From: a bacterium
Lineage (GTDB): Bacteria > Patescibacteriota > Minisyncoccia > Minisyncoccales > CG1-02-41-26
Assembly: GCA_018400675.1 (NCBI GenBank)
Contig: JAGYMG010000003.1
Location: 1 to 24,267 of the forward strand
Reading direction: 5' to 3'
DNA: 24,267 bases
Shown: piece by piece, positions 1 through 7,970 of the stretch
Layout of the letters: every line of letters begins with the position of its first letter
How positions within the stretch are numbered: position 1 is the stretch's first letter
The notes under the pieces: generated by a model
What the model was told of the DNA's origin: nothing
What the model saw: the letters and a program-made list of their open reading frames with translations, nothing else
Database searches by the model: none
Translations under genes and position numbers: made by a program

Positions 1-37
1 TCTCTTAATTATTGTCTATTTTATTATCTTAGCAATC

Positions 38-46
38 TGTGATAAT
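38..46 (+). promoter_or_regulatory. Possible extended -10 promoter for the first plus-strand unit
   Basis: TG at 38-39, one base, then GATAAT at 41-46 (5 of 6 matches to TATAAT) form an extended -10 element. A start near 53 would give a leader of roughly 45 bases before the ATG at 97. No good -35 hexamer lies 16-18 bases upstream, so the call rests on the extended -10 alone. Confidence 0.35.
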
Positions 47-96
47 ATAGAGCAAGTCTCTTAGTTTTTTCTTTTAAAAATACATCTTTTAGGCTT

Positions 97-768
97 ATGG
101 AGGAAAAAAATATAATTTCTCAAAAGGATATTGAAACAGAAATTCAAAGAGCGGAGGAGGAAAAGAGACCGGTTAATTTGCGAGGCAAGGTCCTGCCTCA
201 ATTGGTCCTCCAAAACAGACGAATAGATACAGACTTAGACCTTAAGAACACCATAATCTTAGGCGAAGTTTCCCTGGAAAGCCTTCAGTTAAACGGCTGT
301 TTAGATTTTAAAAATGCTATTATCAAGGGAGCCCTTTATCTAGGTTCAGCTAACATTAAAGGAGATCTTAATCTAGAGAACACCAGCATAAAAGGGGTTT
401 TGAATTTAGTGGGAGCAACAATAGAAAAGAGTATTGGTTTAGACGGGACAATAGTCAACGGTTTCCTTAGTCTAGCAAAGGCAAGGATAAGAGGCAATTT
501 AGACTCCGTTAACATCAAAGTCAATGATGCCTATCATAACGGCCTAATAATTAAAGGAGATTTTTATCTCCGCCAGGTTAATATCAACGGTCGGCTGAGC
601 ATAGAAGAAGGGATGGTTGAAGGTTCTTTAGATTTGTTCGGTAGCTATATCACTGAAGGAGTAAGAATAAAAGACACAACGATTAAGGATAACCTCTTTT
701 TAAAAAATTTGACTACTAAGGGCGAAATAAAAATAGAAAAGACCGAATACAATCAAATAATCAGGTAA
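97..768 (+). CDS. Beta-solenoid repeat protein, 11-residue periodicity, function unknown
   Basis: I recognise no functional family. After a charged, probably helical N-terminus (residues 1-30), residues about 45-219 consist of some 15 copies of an 11-residue unit of the form G-x-L-x-L-x-x-A-x-I-x. The unit-initial glycines fall at 56, 67, 78, 89, 100, 122, 133, 154, 165, 176 and 209. The register holds apart from one stretch, 133-153, of about 21 residues. Alternating hydrophobics with a turn Gly indicate a parallel beta-solenoid, related in style to pentapeptide-repeat or bactofilin-like folds but with a different period. I see no signal peptide, membrane helix, Cys cluster or catalytic motif, so a cytoplasmic scaffold or binding role is likely. 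It ends 26 bases before dnaE and probably shares its transcript. The ATG has only a weak AGG upstream. Confidence 0.75.
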   Translation: MEEKNIISQKDIETEIQRAEEEKRPVNLRGKVLPQLVLQNRRIDTDLDLKNTIILGEVSLESLQLNGCLDFKNAIIKGALYLGSANIKGDLNLENTSIKGVLNLVGATIEKSIGLDGTIVNGFLSLAKARIRGNLDSVNIKVNDAYHNGLIIKGDFYLRQVNINGRLSIEEGMVEGSLDLFGSYITEGVRIKDTTIKDNLFLKNLTTKGEIKIEKTEYNQIIR

Positions 769-794
769 TCTTAAATCAATAAAGACAAAATATA

Positions 795-3700
795 ATGAAG
801 TTTAGTCATCTTCACCTGCATAGCCATTACTCTTTATTAGATGGTCTAGCCAAGATAGACCAAATTTTAGATTATACCAAGCAACTGGGCATGGATTCCC
901 TGGCTTTAACTGATCATGGTGTTCTTTATGGAGCTGTAGAATTCTATAAGAAATCTAAGAAGGCTGGTATCAAACCAATTATCGGTTCCGAGGTTTATAT
1001 GGCTTATGAAAGAATGGAAGAAAAAAGACCTAATATTGACAATAAGAGATACCATCTTGTTCTCCTGGCTAAAAATGAGAAAGGATACGAAAATCTAGTT
1101 AAATTGATAACCAAAGCTCACCTGGAAGGATTTTATTATAAGCCCCGGATTGATGAACCTACCTTAGAAAAATACAGTGAAGGTTTAATAGCCTTAACAG
1201 CTTGCATCCAAGGAAAAATTCCTCAGTTAATTATTGCTAATAAATTGGAGGAAGCAAAGAAAAAAATTCTTAAATACCAAAGAATATTTGGTAAAGATAA
1301 TTTCTATTTAGAGCTCCAGGATCATCCCAATATTCCCGAGTATAAAAAAGTGAACAAAGCCCTTATTAACTTTTCTCAGGAATTAGACGTGCCTTTAGTA
1401 GCCACCAATGATGTCCACTATTTAAAAGCGGAAGATGCCCAAGCCCAAGATATTTTGATGTTGATTAACACCGGCGCTAGGCCTGACGATCCTGAACGCA
1501 TAACGCTGAAAGCTGATGATTTTTCAATGCGCAGCCCCAGAGCAATGGAAGAATCCTTTAAGGATGTTCCTTCAGCGATTGAGAATACCCAGAAGATAGT
1601 TGAGATGTGTAATTTTAATTTTAGGCTGGGAGAAACAAAACTCCCCTATTTCAACACTCCGGATGAGAAAAGTCCTGACCAATACCTAGAAGAGCTGTGC
1701 CAAAAAGGAATACAAAAAAAATACGGGCCCTTAGCCAGGAAGGAAGCCCAAAAAAGATTGAGCTATGAACTATCGGTGATTGAAAAAATGGGTTTTGCTT
1801 CTTATTTTTTGATTGTTCAGGATTTTGTTAATTGGGCTAAAGAGAATAGAATCGTAGTTGGCCCCGGCAGGGGTTCAGCCGGTGGGTCTATCGTTTCTTA
1901 TCTTCTGAATATTACTACTATTGATCCCCTAAAACACAAGCTCCTTTTTGAACGTTTCTTAAATCCGGAGAGGATCTCCTTGCCTGATATTGACTTAGAT
2001 TTTACCGATCGCAGAAGAGATGAAGTAATAAACTATGTAGCTGAAAAATACGGCCACGACCAAGTAGCCCAAATTATTACCTTTGGGACAATGGCCGCCC
2101 GGGCTGTCGTAAGAGATGTTGGCAGGGCTTTAAAAATAAACTACAGTTATTGCGACCGCTTAGCTAAAATGATTCCCTTTGGTTCCAACCTCAAAGAAAC
2201 CCTGGAGAGTGTACTTGAATTCAGACAGATATATGACACCGATGAACAGGCACGAAAAATTATTGATTTTTCTAAAAAACTAGAAGGCTGTGCTCGACAC
2301 GCGTCTACCCACGCTTGCGGCGTGGTTATTTCTAAAGATCCCTTAGATGAGATCGTTCCCCTCCAACATCCGACCCAAAACGATGAATCAATAGTTACCC
2401 AGTATGAAATGCATGCTATTGAAGATTTGGGTCTATTAAAGATGGATTTCTTAGGACTTAAGAATCTCACTATTATTGAAGACACCCTGGCCAGGATCTA
2501 TGCTGTCAACAAGAAGAAAATTAACATAGAAGAAATACCCCTGGATGATAAAAAAACCTACAAACTCTTCCAGGCAGCGCAGACAACAGGCATCTTTCAA
2601 TTAGAATCCAGCGGTATGAAAAGGTATCTCAAACAGCTGAAACCAACCCGCTTTGAAGATATTGTAGCCATGGTTGCCCTCTACCGACCAGGTCCTATGC
2701 AATTTATTCCAGACTATATTAATCGAAAAAATAAAAAAGAAAGGGTTGGATATATTCATCCTAAATTAAAGCCTATTCTGGAAGACACTCAAGGTATTTG
2801 TATTTTCCAAGAACAATTAATGCAGATTGCCCGTGATTTAGCTAACTTCTCACTATCCGAGGCAGATATTTTAAGAAAAGCGGTCGGGAAAAAAATAAAG
2901 AGTCTCTTGATTGAACAAAAGGAGAAACTCATCAAGGGCATGGTTGATAACGGCATTAAAAAAGAAGTTGCTCATAAGATATGGGCATGGGTCTTGCCCT
3001 TTGCCCGCTACGGATTTAATAAGAGCCATAGTGTAGCCTATGCTAAGATTGCTTATCAGACAGCCTACCTAAAGGCTCATTATCCGGTTGAATTTATGTC
3101 TGCCCTATTAACTTCTGAAAAAGCAGATACTGAACGCATTGCTTTCCTGATAGACGAATGTAAGGATATGGACATTGAGGTCCTGCCGCCCGATATTAAT
3201 GAAAGTTTCCGCAATTTTTCTGTTGTCCCAAGCAGGAAAAAAATAAGATTTGGTTTGTTGGCTATTAAGAATGTTGGCTCTAATATTGTTGAAGCGACAT
3301 TAAGAGAAAGAAAGGAGAATGGTCGTTTTAAATCCTTTACTGATTTTATTTCTCGGGTGGACACTAAGGATTTGAATAAAAAATCCTTAGAAAGCTTAAT
3401 CAAAGCCGGAGTTTTTGATAAGTTTGAAGAACGCAATAAATTATTGACAAATATTGAGGAAGCATTAAGCTTTAATAGGGAATCCCGCCAGACAAAAATG
3501 AACGGCCAGCAAAGCCTTTTTGATCGCGGTTCTTCAAAGTCTATCCCCAGGATTAGATTAAAGAAAGAAAAACCTGCCTCTAACTCTCAAAAATCTCTTT
3601 GGGAAAAAGAATTACTGGGTCTTTATATCTCCTCCCATCCCTTAAAAAATCTTAAAAAAATATTAGAGGAAAAGACTATTGCCATTCAGGAATTAAAAAA

Positions 3701-3968
3701 AGAGACCTTGCCCTATAAGATTCGTGTCGGCGGTATAATATCTTCCATTAAAAAAATATTGACCAAAAAAGGGCAACCCATGCTTTTTTTAAGACTGGAA
3801 GATTTAACTGATAAGATTGAAGTTGTTGTCTTTCCTTCAATAATCGAAAGAAATCCTGAAGCCTTTCAAGAAAATAAAATTGTTTTTATTTCTGGAAGAC
3901 TCCAAAACAGGGATCAATCGCCTAAAATAATCTGTGAAAGCATAGAAGAAATATTAAATAAAAGTTAA
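795..3968 (+). CDS. dnaE: DNA polymerase III alpha subunit
   Basis: This is the replicative polymerase, which extends DNA chains at the fork. The N-terminal PHP domain keeps its metal-site motifs: H5-L-H-L-H9 at the start, a T-D-H-G segment near residue 40, and N-D-V-H-Y. The palm carries P-D-I-D-L-D-F at 397-403, giving catalytic D400 and D402, and the third Asp is D551 in M-D-F-L-G-L. A finger segment with G-P-G-R-G-S-A-G-G lies near 355. A Q-Q-S-L-F pentapeptide at 905-909 fits the internal beta-clamp-binding motif. An OB fold of about 85 residues ends the protein. At 1057 residues it is about 100 shorter than E. coli DnaE and stops after the OB fold, so the C-terminal tau-binding domain is missing. 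No intein or split is seen. There is little Shine-Dalgarno signal before the ATG. Confidence 0.97.
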   Translation: MKFSHLHLHSHYSLLDGLAKIDQILDYTKQLGMDSLALTDHGVLYGAVEFYKKSKKAGIKPIIGSEVYMAYERMEEKRPNIDNKRYHLVLLAKNEKGYENLVKLITKAHLEGFYYKPRIDEPTLEKYSEGLIALTACIQGKIPQLIIANKLEEAKKKILKYQRIFGKDNFYLELQDHPNIPEYKKVNKALINFSQELDVPLVATNDVHYLKAEDAQAQDILMLINTGARPDDPERITLKADDFSMRSPRAMEESFKDVPSAIENTQKIVEMCNFNFRLGETKLPYFNTPDEKSPDQYLEELCQKGIQKKYGPLARKEAQKRLSYELSVIEKMGFASYFLIVQDFVNWAKENRIVVGPGRGSAGGSIVSYLLNITTIDPLKHKLLFERFLNPERISLPDIDLDFTDRRRDEVINYVAEKYGHDQVAQIITFGTMAARAVVRDVGRALKINYSYCDRLAKMIPFGSNLKETLESVLEFRQIYDTDEQARKIIDFSKKLEGCARHASTHACGVVISKDPLDEIVPLQHPTQNDESIVTQYEMHAIEDLGLLKMDFLGLKNLTIIEDTLARIYAVNKKKINIEEIPLDDKKTYKLFQAAQTTGIFQLESSGMKRYLKQLKPTRFEDIVAMVALYRPGPMQFIPDYINRKNKKERVGYIHPKLKPILEDTQGICIFQEQLMQIARDLANFSLSEADILRKAVGKKIKSLLIEQKEKLIKGMVDNGIKKEVAHKIWAWVLPFARYGFNKSHSVAYAKIAYQTAYLKAHYPVEFMSALLTSEKADTERIAFLIDECKDMDIEVLPPDINESFRNFSVVPSRKKIRFGLLAIKNVGSNIVEATLRERKENGRFKSFTDFISRVDTKDLNKKSLESLIKAGVFDKFEERNKLLTNIEEALSFNRESRQTKMNGQQSLFDRGSSKSIPRIRLKKEKPASNSQKSLWEKELLGLYISSHPLKNLKKILEEKTIAIQELKKETLPYKIRVGGIISSIKKILTKKGQPMLFLRLEDLTDKIEVVVFPSIIERNPEAFQENKIVFISGRLQNRDQSPKIICESIEEILNKS

Positions 3969-4002
3969 AAGAGTTCTTTAAAATCTCTCTGGAAATTTAA
4001 AA

Positions 4003-4012
4003 AGAAAGGAGG
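4003..4012 (+). promoter_or_regulatory. Strong Shine-Dalgarno for the small charged protein
   Basis: AGAAAGGAGG ends six bases before the ATG at 4019. It is the strongest ribosome binding site I noticed in the window; most other genes here have weak or no Shine-Dalgarno. It fixes the start of the 143-residue gene and supports that gene being real. Confidence 0.8.
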
Positions 4013-4018
4013 CCGAAA

Positions 4019-4450
4019 ATGTCAGATTTGAGATGGAAAAGCTTAGCCCAATTCCGTATTGAAATTAACCAACAACTAAGCAAAGAAGCAAAAAGACTGT
4101 TAACGAATTCTGATTTAGCAAGAGCTGGTCCGAAATTTTCAGAAGAAGCAACCATGATAAATAGAGCAAGAGAAGAGTTTTCCACGATGATATCTAACAG
4201 CCGAGTTGCTAGATTGGAAAAAAACATCAGGAGCGGTTATCCTATCAATGATGATGTGATGCAAGAAATAATTGAAGGAACAGGAAAAGAAAAGAAAAAA
4301 ATCATTAACTGGTTAGAGGATAAAACAAAAAAACTGATCCCGGTTCTAGAGAAAATAAAGAAAGAGGAGAAAGAAAGAAAGAAAAGAGACCAGGAGGTTA
4401 AAGATGAGATGGAAAGAGAAAAAGAGGAATTTGAAAAAAAATTCGGCTAA
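4019..4450 (+). CDS. Small charged alpha-helical protein, function unknown
   Basis: I do not recognise this 143-residue protein. The first 75 residues are mixed polar with predicted helices, rich in Arg, Asn and Ser. Residues about 92-143 are dominated by Lys and Glu, with hydrophobic residues spaced as in a coiled coil or a single charged helix. There is no membrane segment, signal peptide or Cys. It follows dnaE after 50 bases, has a near-perfect Shine-Dalgarno, and is followed within 15 bases by an intrinsic terminator, so it is the last gene of the dnaE unit. The translation signal suggests higher expression than its neighbours. A nucleic-acid-associated or structural role is possible from composition alone, but that is a guess. 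Confidence 0.7.
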   Translation: MSDLRWKSLAQFRIEINQQLSKEAKRLLTNSDLARAGPKFSEEATMINRAREEFSTMISNSRVARLEKNIRSGYPINDDVMQEIIEGTGKEKKKIINWLEDKTKKLIPVLEKIKKEEKERKKRDQEVKDEMEREKEEFEKKFG

Positions 4451-4462
4451 ACCAGAGAGTAA

Positions 4463-4509
4463 AAAAGTGCTTTAGACTAAAGAAAAAACAAAAAGTCTAA
4501 AGCACTTTT
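4463..4509 (+). terminator. Intrinsic terminator of the dnaE unit
   Basis: A perfect 16-base inverted repeat pairs 4463-4478 with 4494-4509 around a 15-base A-rich loop. The right arm ends in four T, followed by ATCTTTAT. The left arm is preceded by A-rich sequence, so it could also work on the minus strand. It lies between the small charged gene and miaB, only 20 bases before the miaB ATG. Confidence 0.8.
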
Positions 4510-4529
4510 ATCTTTATCAGGACAATTAT

Positions 4530-5849
4530 ATGAAAAAATATTTTTTAAAAACATTCGGCTGTCAGATGAATAAAAGTGATTCCCAGAGAATAGCTGGTTT
4601 TTTAGAGGAAAACAACTATCGCCGAACTACCACAATGGAAGAGGCTGATTTGATAGTAGTTAATATGTGTTCAGTGCGTCAATCAGCCGTAGATAGAGTT
4701 TTTGGCTTGGCTAGAAAAATAGATCATTGTAAAAAGAAAAACCCCAAACAACAGTCTATTCTAACCGGCTGTATACTCAAACAGGACAAGCCTAAATTTA
4801 AAAAAATGTTTGATTATCTTTTAAACATCAAAGACTTAGGCAGCTGGGGAAGGTATTGCTTGGGGAAAAATAACCAGCGAAATAAGAGAGACCCTAAAAA
4901 AGATTATTTTCAGCTAAAACCCCTCTCCGACTCTTGGCCTATTGCTTACGTGCCTATCTCAACCGGCTGTAATAATTTTTGTAGTTATTGCGTTGTCCCC
5001 TACACCCGCTCAGAGGAAGTCTGTCGCTCAGCTAAAGATATTATTCAAGAAGTAGAAGAAGCTGTTAAAAATAATTTTAAAGAAATATGGCTTCTGGGCC
5101 AAAATGTTAATTCTTATTCTGCCAGTATGAAAGGAGATAAGAAAACTAAAAAAATATCTTTCCCTGATTTATTAAAAGCAATCGACAAGATACCCGGTGA
5201 TTTCTGGATTAGATTCACCTCCTCGCATCCTAAAAACTTTTCGAAGGAACTCATTAGAGTTATGGCTCACTCAAAAAAAATAACCCCCTATCTTCATCTG
5301 GCTGTTCAGTCTGGAGACAACCAAATTCTTGAACGAATGAATAGAAAATATACGATAGGGCAATACAAAAAAATAGCCAGAGAAATAAAAGAGGAAATAT
5401 CGAACATCAATCTTTCCACTGATATTATTGTTGGCTTTCCGGGAGAAACCAAGAAACAATTCGAAAACAGTATAAGATTAGTAGAAAAAACAGATTTTGA
5501 TATGATATATATCGCTCGTTATTCAGCGCGACCAGGAACAGCTGCCGCTAAAATGGATGATGATGTTCCTCCTGAAGAAAAAAAGAGAAGAGAAAAAGCC
5601 CTCAACAGAGTTTTAGAAAAACGCCTTAAAGAAAAGAACAAAAAATATCTTAATAAGATAATCCCTGTCTTAATTCTTAAAAAAGATAAAGATTTTTTAA
5701 TAGCTAAATCCTTTGATTATAAGACAGTTAAGGTGAAAGCTGCGGCCGAGAATATTGGTAATTTCATCAATGTTAAAATTACTAAAACAGATGCCTGGGG
5801 TCTCTTAGGTAAAATAGATCAATGGAAAAAACAAATCTCTCACAATTAA
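4530..5849 (+). CDS. miaB: tRNA-2-methylthio-N6-dimethylallyladenosine synthase
   Basis: A radical-SAM methylthiotransferase that adds the 2-methylthio group to i6A at position 37 of tRNAs reading U-starting codons. The N-terminal UPF0004 domain supplies C11 (F-G-C-Q-M-N), C47 (N-M-C-S-V-R) and C81 (T-G-C), ligands for the auxiliary 4Fe-4S cluster. The radical-SAM cluster is C147, C151 and C154 in the C-x3-C-x2-C motif. A C-terminal TRAM domain covers about 375-435. Its length of 439 is normal. The stop codon overlaps miaA by 28 bases, so the two enzymes of the pathway, isopentenylation then methylthiolation, are translationally coupled. The related protein MtaB is less likely, given the neighbour and the N-terminal motifs. 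Confidence 0.95.
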   Translation: MKKYFLKTFGCQMNKSDSQRIAGFLEENNYRRTTTMEEADLIVVNMCSVRQSAVDRVFGLARKIDHCKKKNPKQQSILTGCILKQDKPKFKKMFDYLLNIKDLGSWGRYCLGKNNQRNKRDPKKDYFQLKPLSDSWPIAYVPISTGCNNFCSYCVVPYTRSEEVCRSAKDIIQEVEEAVKNNFKEIWLLGQNVNSYSASMKGDKKTKKISFPDLLKAIDKIPGDFWIRFTSSHPKNFSKELIRVMAHSKKITPYLHLAVQSGDNQILERMNRKYTIGQYKKIAREIKEEISNINLSTDIIVGFPGETKKQFENSIRLVEKTDFDMIYIARYSARPGTAAAKMDDDVPPEEKKRREKALNRVLEKRLKEKNKKYLNKIIPVLILKKDKDFLIAKSFDYKTVKVKAAAENIGNFINVKITKTDAWGLLGKIDQWKKQISHN

Positions 5850-6754
5850 TAGTTATTTTAGGTCCGACTGCTGCCGGCAAAACCGATCTCTCTATACAGC
5901 TAGGCCAGTACCTAAATAAGGAAAAGGAACGATTTCCTTTCGCGGGTATAGAAATTATATCAGCTGATTCCCGCCAGGTTTACAAAGGCATGGATGTGGG
6001 CACAGGCAAAATAACTAAGGAAGAAATGAAAGGTATCCCCCATCATCTTATTGATATTGTCTCGCCCAACAAAAAATTCTCTGTTGCCCAATATCAAAAA
6101 AAAGCTTTTTCAGCAATAGAGACAATAGAAAAGAAAAATAAATTAGCTCTCTTGGTGGGCGGCTCTCCTTTTTACATTTACTCAATAGTAGAAGGCTGGA
6201 CTTTCCCCCCACTAAAACCCGATTGGGATTTAAGAAAGAACTTAGAAAAAAAGTCTTGTTCCTCTCTCTTAAAAATACTCCAAGGAAAAGATCCCCGGCG
6301 GGCCAGGGAGATAGAAAAGAAAAACAAGAGACGAATTATAAGGGCTATAGAGTTAGCTCAGGCTTACGGTAAAGTCCCAATTATTCAAAAAAATAAAAGA
6401 TACCAGACGCTCCTGTTGGGTATAGAAATAACAAAAGAAGTATTACACCAGCGGATTAAAAAAAGACTCTCAAAAAGATTTTCTCAGGGAATGACAGCAG
6501 AGGTAAAGAAATTGAGGGAAGCAGGATTGTCCTGGCAGAGATTAGAAGACTTTGGTCTAGAATACCGCTGGATAGCTAGATACCTGCAAAAGAAAGTCAA
6601 TTATCAAACAATGATAGAAGGCCTCCAGAAAGACATTGAGCATTTCGCTAAGAGACAAATGACCTGGTTTAAGAAGGATAAGCGAATAAAATGGATTGAA
6701 GATTTTGAGGCAGCCAGACAAGAAACCATAAAATTCTTAAAAGATAAAAAGTAA
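5822..6754 (+). CDS. miaA: tRNA dimethylallyltransferase
   Basis: Transfers the dimethylallyl group from DMAPP to A37 of tRNA, making the substrate of MiaB. The P-loop G-P-T-A-A-G-K-T is at 14-21. The D-S-R-Q-V-Y-K-G-M-D-V-G-T segment at 49-61 matches the family's substrate and Mg-binding motif. The tRNA-binding helices lie between about 150 and 260, and the R-Q-M-T-W-F-K motif near the C-terminus is present. Its 310 residues are typical. The ATG lies inside the end of miaB, consistent with coupled translation. Its TAA is immediately followed by the stop codon of the convergent aldolase gene, with no bases between. Confidence 0.95.
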   Translation: MEKTNLSQLIVILGPTAAGKTDLSIQLGQYLNKEKERFPFAGIEIISADSRQVYKGMDVGTGKITKEEMKGIPHHLIDIVSPNKKFSVAQYQKKAFSAIETIEKKNKLALLVGGSPFYIYSIVEGWTFPPLKPDWDLRKNLEKKSCSSLLKILQGKDPRRAREIEKKNKRRIIRAIELAQAYGKVPIIQKNKRYQTLLLGIEITKEVLHQRIKKRLSKRFSQGMTAEVKKLREAGLSWQRLEDFGLEYRWIARYLQKKVNYQTMIEGLQKDIEHFAKRQMTWFKKDKRIKWIEDFEAARQETIKFLKDKK

Positions 6755-7966
6755 TTAACCTCTTTGATAGAGGTCCTCCATTATTACTCTTCTGCCTGAA
6801 AGATTTAAAGCTTTAAAAAAGAAACGAAATTCTTCCTCTAATGCCTGGGCTATTTTGTCTCTGTTCCTCTGACCAATATTATAAATACCTTTCTTAAAAG
6901 GCCCCAGGGCCTTTTTTCTTGTTTTATAAAAAAACTGGACATCCGTCTGATATTTTTTTCTTTCCTCGGGGAAATTGTCTATCAGCCATTGATATATCTT
7001 ATCCCTTAAGGATTCTGGGAAATAACTACTTTCATAAACAATGTTCTGAAAACCAGTAGCTAAATGAATTTCAATAACTCCGGACTGAGGGAAAGAAGAA
7101 AAATGTTCTTTAGCTAGCGTCGAAGCTCCGTGCTGAACAATACCCGCCAAACCATAACTGCGCGCTTTTTGAGATAATTTTTTTAAAAGAGGAAAATCCT
7201 CTGCGACAGGAGCTATTTTCCCATCAGGCATTATCCTTCCTCCATGAGCAGTCCGGGCCTGAACAGCTAATTTTATTATCCCCTCCCGAGAGTCTAGGTT
7301 AAACTCTTTGAGATAATCATTGTAACCCTTTAAATAAGAATCAACGTCTTCAAGAGTAGTGTCTGTACCACCTATCTCCCCCACTTCTCCACCAATAGAA
7401 ACAGTTGTTCCTACTTTTAATTTTCTGATACAATCGGTCATCGCGGCTGTTAGGGAAGCATTGGCTGAAATGTCTTTGAGGTTAGAACCGTCAATATCAA
7501 TATTATAAAATCCTGCCTTGAGAGCATTTTTTAACAATGTTACCAAACTTGCTCTTTCCTTCTTTTGAAAATGCTGATAATTTTCAGGCTCTACTTTGAA
7601 ATGGTCAGCCTGAAAAAAGAGAGGACCAGTAAAACCTTCTCTTATCGCTGCGGCCATGATAACGCTAACATATTCGCTCGGTGATTGTTGAGTATAACTT
7701 ATCTCTGATTTAGCTATTTCAAAGATAAAAGGTCCAGCTTGTTCTTGCTGGGCTGCTCTAAAAACTGCCCGGGCTATATCAAAGGTCAGCGTTCTGATAT
7801 TAATAGCCGGGACAGTAAACCCCTCTACCCTTCCTTCAGCAAATTCCTGATATAAGCGTTGGCTAGAAGCTAAAAATATCCCTGTTGCTTTAGCTTTTTT
7901 GCTTATTTTCTCTGTCGGACCTTCTTTGTCTTCGGTAAATAATATTTTTTCTATCAACCCTCTCAT
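6755..7966 (-). CDS. Class II (zinc) fructose-bisphosphate aldolase family protein
   Basis: A TIM-barrel aldolase of the metal-dependent class II type, likely to cleave or form a ketose bisphosphate. Family landmarks are in order: A-D-H-F with D121 and zinc ligand H122, I-D-G-S at 158-161, G-E-V-G-E-I-G-G at 193-200, T-A-H-G with zinc ligand H241, and V-Q-H-G-A-S with zinc ligand H279. At 403 residues it is well above the usual 285-345: there are about 45 extra N-terminal residues and a long C-terminal helical tail. The usual N-I-x-T substrate loop reads I-H-L-A-T-G, so substrate preference is uncertain (fructose, tagatose or another bisphosphate). It is the last gene of the tmk-deoC-gatB unit, four bases after gatB. 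A second aldolase, DeoC, is in the same unit. Confidence 0.8.
   Translation of the reverse strand: MRGLIEKILFTEDKEGPTEKISKKAKATGIFLASSQRLYQEFAEGRVEGFTVPAINIRTLTFDIARAVFRAAQQEQAGPFIFEIAKSEISYTQQSPSEYVSVIMAAAIREGFTGPLFFQADHFKVEPENYQHFQKKERASLVTLLKNALKAGFYNIDIDGSNLKDISANASLTAAMTDCIRKLKVGTTVSIGGEVGEIGGTDTTLEDVDSYLKGYNDYLKEFNLDSREGIIKLAVQARTAHGGRIMPDGKIAPVAEDFPLLKKLSQKARSYGLAGIVQHGASTLAKEHFSSFPQSGVIEIHLATGFQNIVYESSYFPESLRDKIYQWLIDNFPEERKKYQTDVQFFYKTRKKALGPFKKGIYNIGQRNRDKIAQALEEEFRFFFKALNLSGRRVIMEDLYQRG
6758..6774 (-). terminator. Weak terminator-like hairpin over the aldolase stop codon
   Basis: A six-base stem, ACCTCT paired with AGAGGT around a five-base loop, overlaps the last codons of the aldolase gene. 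Read on the minus strand, it is followed after seven bases by a T-rich run at about 6741-6750, inside the end of miaA. It is the only candidate end signal I see for the tmk-deoC-gatB-aldolase transcript. Confidence 0.25.
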
Positions 7967-7970
7967 GGTA

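Noticed and set aside
177..754. Periodic DNA in the first gene as a CRISPR or tandem repeat
   Set aside because: The 33-base period is only visible at protein level; the DNA units are too diverged to be direct repeats and there are no spacers.
2147..2485. 112-codon minus-strand frame inside dnaE
   Set aside because: It lies opposite the conserved polymerase core with no promoter or recognisable product.
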